From: Paragorgia papillata
Taxonomy: Eukaryota; Cnidaria; Anthozoa; Scleralcyonacea; Coralliidae
Assembly: GCA_035771165.1 (NCBI GenBank)
Contig: JAWNZC010000348.1
Location: forward strand, 1,736,001 to 1,800,000
Direction: 5' to 3'
DNA length: 64,000 nt
Both the position numbers and the translations under genes were made by a program. The notes below the pieces were generated by a model that saw nothing but the letters and a program-made list of their open reading frames with translations, searched no databases and had not been told where the DNA came from. Each line of letters opens with the position of its first letter. Position 1 is the stretch's first letter. Of the stretch, positions 1-64,000 are shown piece by piece.

Positions 1-171
1 ACGTCCTGGTAACTGGTTTCCATTGTGTTTTCCTCATGAATTATTAATGATTTGAGAAATGTATTTAATAAACTTCTAGGAAAAAACGTTTGGATTTTCT
101 GCTTTTCAGCGAGTTTATGAATATACTTTAATAGTTACATCAATACCTTGCTGTTTGTTTATTGTATGAAG

Positions 172-34316
<34,145 letters not shown>

Positions 34317-34427
34317 ATTGACCGTAAAATATGAACTCGCCGTATACAGATATGAAACAAAAACTTAATATTGTCCAAAAACTTAATATTGTTCAACACT
34401 GAAGTATCGACTCACCAAAATGTTAGA

Positions 34428-34433
34428 AATAAA
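34428..34433 (+). promoter_or_regulatory. Candidate poly(A) signal 1 of collagen
   Basis: AATAAA about 110 bp after the stop codon. Confidence 0.5.
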
Positions 34434-34585
34434 AAAGTACACCAGTGCTGATGAATGATTCAATATATTGTTATTGAAGTAGTTAAACTAGCTTTGATAA
34501 ATTATCGTTTCGCGTTAATTCTGCGCAATTTTTTTGTACACATTGAAATATACACGGCACAGGTGTTTTGTTGCCAAAATATATG

Positions 34586-34591
34586 AATAAA
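34586..34591 (+). promoter_or_regulatory. Candidate poly(A) signal 2 of collagen
   Basis: AATAAA in ATGAATAAAGCATTC, 270 bp after the stop, followed by a T- and A-rich stretch. It has a better context than the upstream one. Confidence 0.55.
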
Positions 34592-36059
34592 GCATTCATT
34601 CTTTTAAAAAAACAAACACTGTACGCTTTAAAAGAACTTTACGCCGTGTTGATTTTTTTAATAATCTAAAGATGCTGTCGAATTCTTGTGGTAAGTACCT
34701 TGCTACTATTATCTTAGCATTGATATTTACTGTAATGTTTTGCTGCTCATGCTTTGCAATTTGAAATAATCTAAGTATAACAGCAGGCCAAGCTATGTAA
34801 TGTTTAATCACGATGCAGCAAAGTTTTGTCAAGTTTAAAAATTCGAGCGCGCAGAACAGCTTAAAAACGTTCCGTTATTGGTTGTTTTTGCTTTGATTTA
34901 TTTAATTACAAATACGGATGACAATTTTATATAAAATTACATGTTCATTAGTATTCTTTATATATATTAGTATTCTTTATATATAGTAGTATTCTTTCTG
35001 ACGTTAAGAAGTTTATCAGGTATAAAATCACCAACAATGCTACTGATTTCCTTTGTGTGTTCTCATGAATTATTAACGAGGTTTTTAATCAAATTATCGT
35101 CATTTTTAAAGCCAATTCAAACGCAAAAGAATTCATTTTGGGGGTTAGATGCACTTTAAATCTGTCTTATAGTCTTTTTTTGGTTATCTTTTAAGTTAAG
35201 TGAAATGAAGTATTGGTCGGTGCCTTTTGGAAAGCATTATATACGGATTAAGTTGTGAAGCGGCTTTGGAAATAATTATGCGAAACAAGGTAAAACTACG
35301 ATATTTTATATAACGATATTTCTGAAAACATGTTTTTGTGGGTAATATTTTTATTTATTTTGTTTTTAATAGAGATTTGAGTAGTGTTTATCAAAGCATA
35401 CCTACTAGCTACAAGTAGCCTAACCTGGAGTGCCTACAGTGTATTTACAACAGTGCAGAAATCGATCACCTTTTTATGTACACAAATATGTTCAATTCAG
35501 GAGTAATTTAAAGAGTTTATCGTCAACTTTGATTGGATTTGGAATTTTTTATAATTCTTGTTCATAACATCCTGGATGCGAAACGGATAATCTCAGGTGT
35601 TGTTTATAAAATGGTACTAACCTCGTTCGATTGTGAAACTCTTTATTAAATTCAACGTGACTTCTTTGGGTGTGGTATATCTGCGCAAAGGTTTTTTTGT
35701 GGTTACAATACGAAATATTGTATTAATACCTGCCTAAGCACAGAGGATGTAAATTCGAATTATTCAGTTACAAGAAAATGGTGATTTTGCTGGTCGTCAA
35801 ATTTACGTTTATTTACTGCTACCTTGCCATTGATGGACGTGGACTACTGGCGCGCACCGTGGAACTTTAATTTGGAAAATGGAACTTTTTTATTGCTACT
35901 AACTGTTGGCAGATTTAATTTATTAGTATAGGAGGTTTATATTTTATTATAGTTGATTCACTGTTTTTTTGTCTGAGAAGTAATGTAAATGTTATATGGA
36001 TATGGCAAAAAAAAGAAGATGAAATTGAAAAAAAACCCAGTGTTTTGCTTAACTCTTAG

Positions 36060-36246
36060 GGCCTGTTCACATGAGGCGAGTTATCTCGGGGGGTAGGGTT
36101 ATCCCTATCCCCCGAGATAACTCGGTGTTAGTTTATTTCCATGTTAAAAAAGTAAACCGTTCACATGAGACCGATATAACTCGGGGGGTAGGGATAACTC
36201 GGTCGGAGCGATAGGGTAACCCTAGCCCCCGAGTTATCTACCCCCT
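36060..36246. mobile_element. Palindromic repeat, CGAGTTATC..CCCCCGA type
   Basis: CGAGTTATCTCGGGGGGTAG pairs with CTATCCCCCGAGATAACTCG directly after it, and a second diverged pair follows at about 36171-36240. GTTCACATGAG opens both halves. It is a MITE-like element of unknown class. Confidence 0.6.
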
Positions 36247-36880
36247 GTCACCAACTAGCAAATTACGGGTTTTTTTCTTTCTTTATTTTCCAATATTCGT
36301 ATAAACGTTGTAATATTTCTCAAACATGAAGCAGTAAATGAACTATAACTGTGGTAGAATGTAGAAGCATACAAACATGTGAAAGGTTTTTATAAAGGAT
36401 AGTAGTCGGCGGATAGAATTTAGTGGGGGGAAAAGCCAATAAGAAAAAGGAAAGAAGAGTTGTTTTTCTGAGCATTGTTTTTATCGGATTGTCCAGTCAA
36501 TCTATGGTGATATATTCATTTAGAAAAAAGGTTCAACGCTCATCGGGTCCATATTTTCGGTTACTCTCTGTCAGTTAGTTTTATGTACGTCAGAGATGAT
36601 GTACCACAGTAAATAGAAAATAAACCGACTTTACTAATTCAAACCTCCTTAGCTGCCAACAGAGAAAGCCATGTCACGTTTAATCAATTATTGCTAACGT
36701 CGATGGATAATCTGGATCGCCTTTTTATTTCTAACACTGAATCTTAATGGTGTGTATGGAATTTTCTAATAAATCATGTCAACATATAGATATGGGAAAT
36801 GTTAACCGTCTATCTTTGCAAGTACTGTCTAACTTTTGTTGGATTGGCCCGTAACAACTTCTAAAACCATCTTCTATAAA

Positions 36881-37367
36881 TTATTACATCAGAGGATGAA
36901 ATCGCAAATGGATGTTTGGAACGAATTGTTGCCTAACTTTACTAGATTCGAGACGTTTTCGCTACTATCTAGCTCCAGTGGATATTGTTTCTTAGTCCTG
37001 GCGAGCACCAGTTTACCAACGACTTTAGTCAGAACCGATCAGCTCTCGTCAATCTTGGAAATGTTAATTTTCGTCGAACTTAACGACCTATTTTCAATGG
37101 ATATGAACTTTTGGAACAATATGTGGTGTCGAAACTTATTACCTCAGACAGAGGATGAAATCGAAAATGGATATTTGGAACGAATTGTTGCCTAACTTTT
37201 AGCTCCAGTGGATATTGTTTCTTAGTCCTGGCGAGCACCAGTTTACCAACGACCTTAGTCGGAACCGATCGGCTCTCGTCAATCTTGGAAATGTTAATTT
37301 TCGTCCAACTTAACGACCTATTCTCAATGGATATGAACTTTTGGAACAATATGTGGTGTCGAAACTG
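36881..37367. repeat. Two-copy tandem duplication (259 and 230 bp)
   Basis: A segment beginning near AGAGGATGAAATCG (36891, 37150) and ending at GTGTCGAAACT (about 37136, 37366) is present twice at high identity. The second copy lacks about 29 bp present in the first (ACTAGATTCGAGACG... near 36938-36970). No function is visible. Confidence 0.9.
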
Positions 37368-38006
37368 AGCTGTATGCATAGAAAAATAATATGGTAGTTT
37401 ATGACTGAAATCAGACCTCGTAACTCCTTGAGACTGGTGGGACAATCTAACCATTGAGCTGGTGAGCATAGGCTATATTAGTGTACACTTTTTTATATTT
37501 ATATGTACTATTTATAAACCGCGCATAATGAATTTTAGAAATATATATATAATATATATACTGAATGGTGTCAATTTTTGTTCTAGAACAGGTTAAAGTA
37601 GAAAGTTTAATTGAATACGAACAAGTATTATTTAGAGACATGTGAAAAGCTACGACACAGTTTACCTAGCTATTTTGTGATGTCATTGACTCATTGTTAT
37701 TATAGATCTTTTTATGTTTCGTCATCAAAATTCTAAACTCTAATTTATATATCTATTAAGATGGTAAAAAATGACAGTTACCACTGAGTAAATTAATAAA
37801 ATACAAAACAATGGAAACTCCAAAAATGGACTCTTGACGTCACAAATTCTATTGGATTATTTTTCCACCACTAGGAACCAGTTTGTGCGCGGTCAACACT
37901 CCAGGGTGTTATTGTAGTCCGTGCTTTTCCACAGCCTGATAATACACGTAATAACGCACATTGTGTAACAAACATCGTGTCTCGGTGTCTGAAGAAATGT
38001 ATCACC

Positions 38007-38378
38007 TGACTCGTACCCAGTCTTCGTAACGTCTACAATCTTGCCCGTTTTAAATTAATAGGGGGGGGGGAATAAGCCAGTTCGTAATCTCGAGTGCGCA
38101 TCAAAATGACGTCGGGATAAAACTTATTTCAATCCATAACATCAGGCTAAGGCCACAAGATTCATTTGCATTTTCATTTACATGTGCAAATTATACTGAG
38201 CCTGATGTTATAAATTGAAATAAGTTTTATCCCGACGCAGAACGCGTCATTTTGATGCGCAGTCGAGATTACGAATTGGCTTATTTGCGCAACGGGAAAT
38301 TGGTAAATTTCGACGCGGTGCATTATGGGAATGATTCCGGCAAACCTCAAATTTCCAGAGACGATTGGGTACGAGTCA
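38007..38378. mobile_element. Fold-back element, about 370 bp
   Basis: Outer arms TGACTCGTACCCAGTC and GATTGGGTACGAGTCA; inner arms AATAAGCCAGTTCGTAATCT (38071) and its mirror ending at 38285, plus GGGATAAAACTTATTTCAAT and its mirror. A (G)10 run lies between the outer and inner left arms. Confidence 0.75.
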
Positions 38379-39927
38379 GATGTAGTCATGTAGCACCCCT
38401 TGATGAAGGAATTAATGTAAAACACAGCTGAACAAGTAAACCTGTATAAAGATGATTTATAATAATAATAAGATAAGATAAAAAAAACCAAGATGTCTAC
38501 GTCTACGGGATAAGAACACGTCATCTTTGACGTGTAAATCTTAAATTTAATAGGGTCGTTGCTTCGTCGAATCCGTTGTTACAGATAGAGACTGCAACAA
38601 TTCTGCCAAGAACGTACCTGTATTGGTGTATCATAAAAAAACTCATGCAGTGCACCATGCACTGGCAAACTGCTGCAATCTGACGCGTCTGGCGTTGTCG
38701 ATAACCGATCTGATATTAATGTACAATGTGCATTTTTTCTTGTGTTGCCGGCAGTTTCAAACGTTTTTCATGTATGGAGTCTATAAAGAGATGACGGAGA
38801 TGCATTCAACAAAACGCGCAATACTATAAACGTACGATAAATACATCTTAATTAACTATTTGGACAAAATAGAGTTTAATTGTAAGTAACCGGTACTGGA
38901 GCCTGTGATCTGTCCTGTGGTATTCTTTGACTGCTCGGTTATATGTTGCATTCTTTATATATTTAACAAGACACCTGCTCAGGCGTTCACTCGGGCTACT
39001 GATTTCTGAAAGCTTCGCGTAGCCTGTGCGTACTCTAGCAAGACCACATGACAATGGCAATGCATAATTGCATAGATTTTCACAAATAGAATCTATGGTC
39101 TTATATGAACTGCTGCCGTGCACCGTTTTTCTGGAAATTAAACAACGGATCTAATATATTTAGTAGACAAAACCTATAGTGTCGGATTCGGCAAATTCAA
39201 GCGATCATTTTGATATAGAATTTATTTAAATTCGGACAAATAGAAAATATTTAAACATGTTTTAAAACACACGTTTCCAAATGTAATACGACACGCGATA
39301 TCTAGACATGCACTGAACATGTTCAACATATTGATATCTTATTATCTTACCGGTATTTGCTCTATTCGGTGCTTATTATTATACTTGCACTTTGTAGTTG
39401 TCGGACTATAAAGCAGCAAGGCCAGGACCAACCTGTTTTGAAATAGCTCGTCATCTTTTACAGTTGTAAACATTGTAAAGCCTTTGTAAGCATGTTTATG
39501 ATGAATTGAAGCCAATTGTCAGCCGCATTACTGAGCAACTATAACTCGGTCACTTGCAAAGCTATTCAAACAAGTAAACAACTGAGAAACAGTGAAATGT
39601 CTTGCAAATATTCAAAAACATGGATAAAATGGGAATAAAAGCTTCGTTCAAAAGAGACAACCTCGGTTTCGCAATTATTAAACATGACTGTTCTCCGACG
39701 TCCTTCACTCCTTCAGTTTAAAGTTTCCAATTATTTTTAATACACCTTGATTCGCTGACAGTCCGACTACTCTGACATCTTTGTTTGAGACGACTGCTGG
39801 GTAGTGTGCCAAGAAATGTCGTGGAAATATTCAAAAACATCGATAAAATGGCAAGAAAAGCTTCGTTCAAGAGACAACTCGCCATGAAAGTGAAATCTCG
39901 GTTTCGCAAAGCCTGTTGGGGCAATAT

Positions 39928-40000
39928 CGCGACCCCCAAAAAAACAATACCAATAACATGACCGAAACCTAGACTCGTCTACCTGCGGTAGTCCGAGTAA
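39928..40000. repeat. Fragment of a dispersed element (GAAACCTAGACTCGTC family)
   Basis: GACCGAAACCTAGACTCGTC, CTACCTGCGGTAG and CCGAGTAAT match the minus strand of 53640-53670 (within the deleted Myb-like element) and, more loosely, 24650-24680. Confidence 0.6.
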
Positions 40001-40579
40001 TTATCTGGAATATGATATTCAATTAAACCTTCCTGCAGCCACGGACGTTTGAAAAAGTACACCGACATGACCGGGGTAGTTTAAGGGGACATGCAGCGCA
40101 AGTCCTATAGTTTTAGTGAGTCGCAAACGTTCGGAAAACGCATGTCATGCAGGTTATATCAAAGTAACTTTGATATAGTGAAAATACTAATAATTTTCTT
40201 TCAATGTTTTAGTTTTGCCCGCCAACAACAACTAGTTTTAAATTACTTTTCTCCCCCTGCTCGTACTCCTGTTTATCGCTGAGCGAGCTTTCCTTCACGA
40301 CTGAAATTAATAAGGAATGTTGACGTGACATTCGTGACTACACAATGCGTCTGTGTTTGGGTTCTCCCAGCCAGCCATGAATGCTGTTGTTGATTAACAC
40401 TTTGAGGACACGAAAAGTGTACTGGTCACGAACATTGGCTCTTTTACTTTGGAAATTTAGGCAGTCGTTCCTTGCATCGAAGTGCCTGGTTTCACTTTTT
40501 CTTTAACTTGTTTATTGCGCCCTGATATTGCATTGTTCAAAGTTACGGGAAAGCGATTCTATACTGGAGTTTAATAGTC

Positions 40580-63845
<23,266 letters not shown>

Positions 63846-64000
63846 GTTTGTTACTTTCTGTGCAAACGCAATTTACTCCTATATAATTATAGATAGGTTT
63901 CTGGATACACCACGATTTTTATTTTTTTGCTGAGTGTATTTATTATTTATTTTAAACAGCACTAAAACAGCCTACTATTTTCTAGTAGGGTCAGCTAGCT

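Larger units (their letters stand above)
34592..40579. other. Intergenic region without a supportable gene
   Basis: About 6 kb between the collagen poly(A) signal and the signal-peptide exon of the next gene. It contains the fold-backs at 36060-36246 and 38007-38378, a tandem duplication at 36881-37367, and fragments of dispersed repeats at about 38975 and 39930-40000. The short reading frames show no domain or codon pattern I recognise. The promoter and 5' UTR of the VWA gene should lie in its right part, but I see no clear TATA box. Confidence 0.6.

Noticed and set aside
36836..37195. 119-codon plus-strand frame and its minus-strand shadow
   Set aside because: They are composed of the two-copy duplication. 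The sequence matches no recognisable family and the second copy breaks the frame.

Overview
This is eukaryotic, AT-rich DNA dominated by introns. It carries the 3' part of one extracellular-matrix gene and the 5' part of another, both on the + strand. The combination suggests a cnidarian, most likely an anthozoan (inference). The evidence is a fibrillar collagen with short 54-bp Gly-X-Y exons and a proline-poor helix, a secreted VWA/EGF protein, CR1/jockey-like LINE pieces, a Myb-like transposon ORF, and many unrelated fold-back elements. The species cannot be named from this sequence.

Positions 172-34316 hold a fibrillar procollagen gene whose 5' end lies outside the window. I could place 42 exons. 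Thirty-five encode an uninterrupted Gly-X-Y helix of 609 residues. Nearly all are 54 bp or related sizes (45, 108, 36, 18) and all are phase 0. Seven more encode the C-telopeptide and the COLFI C-propeptide with its stop. The propeptide has seven of the usual eight cysteines. The introns carry a 4.9-kb minisatellite of 15-bp units with higher-order structure, two other minisatellites, several microsatellites, and fold-back (MITE-like) elements. Poly(A) signals follow at about 34428 and 34586.

Positions 34592-40579 are intergenic. They contain fold-back elements and a 230-259 bp tandem duplication, and no supportable gene.

Positions 40580-63845 hold the start of a second secreted matrix-type gene, which continues past the right edge. 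A signal-peptide exon is followed by a 6.6-kb transposon-loaded intron, one exon encoding a complete VWA domain with an intact MIDAS, and twelve EGF exons, all joined in phase 1. The last eight EGF exons sit in nearly identical duplicated blocks of about 650-870 bp. One block carries a later 139-bp insertion with a 10-bp target-site duplication, and a truncated EGF exon relic lies at the left side of the array.

Mobile DNA includes a 5'-truncated LINE with an open RT frame, a second LINE relic, two copies of a SINE with a 5S-rRNA-like promoter, tRNA-like SINE pieces, a deleted element with a Myb-like ORF, and at least fifteen fold-back elements, one nested inside another. The two genes are probably neighbours by chance or by matrix-gene clustering. 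Nothing here shows that they act in one pathway beyond both encoding likely secreted extracellular proteins.
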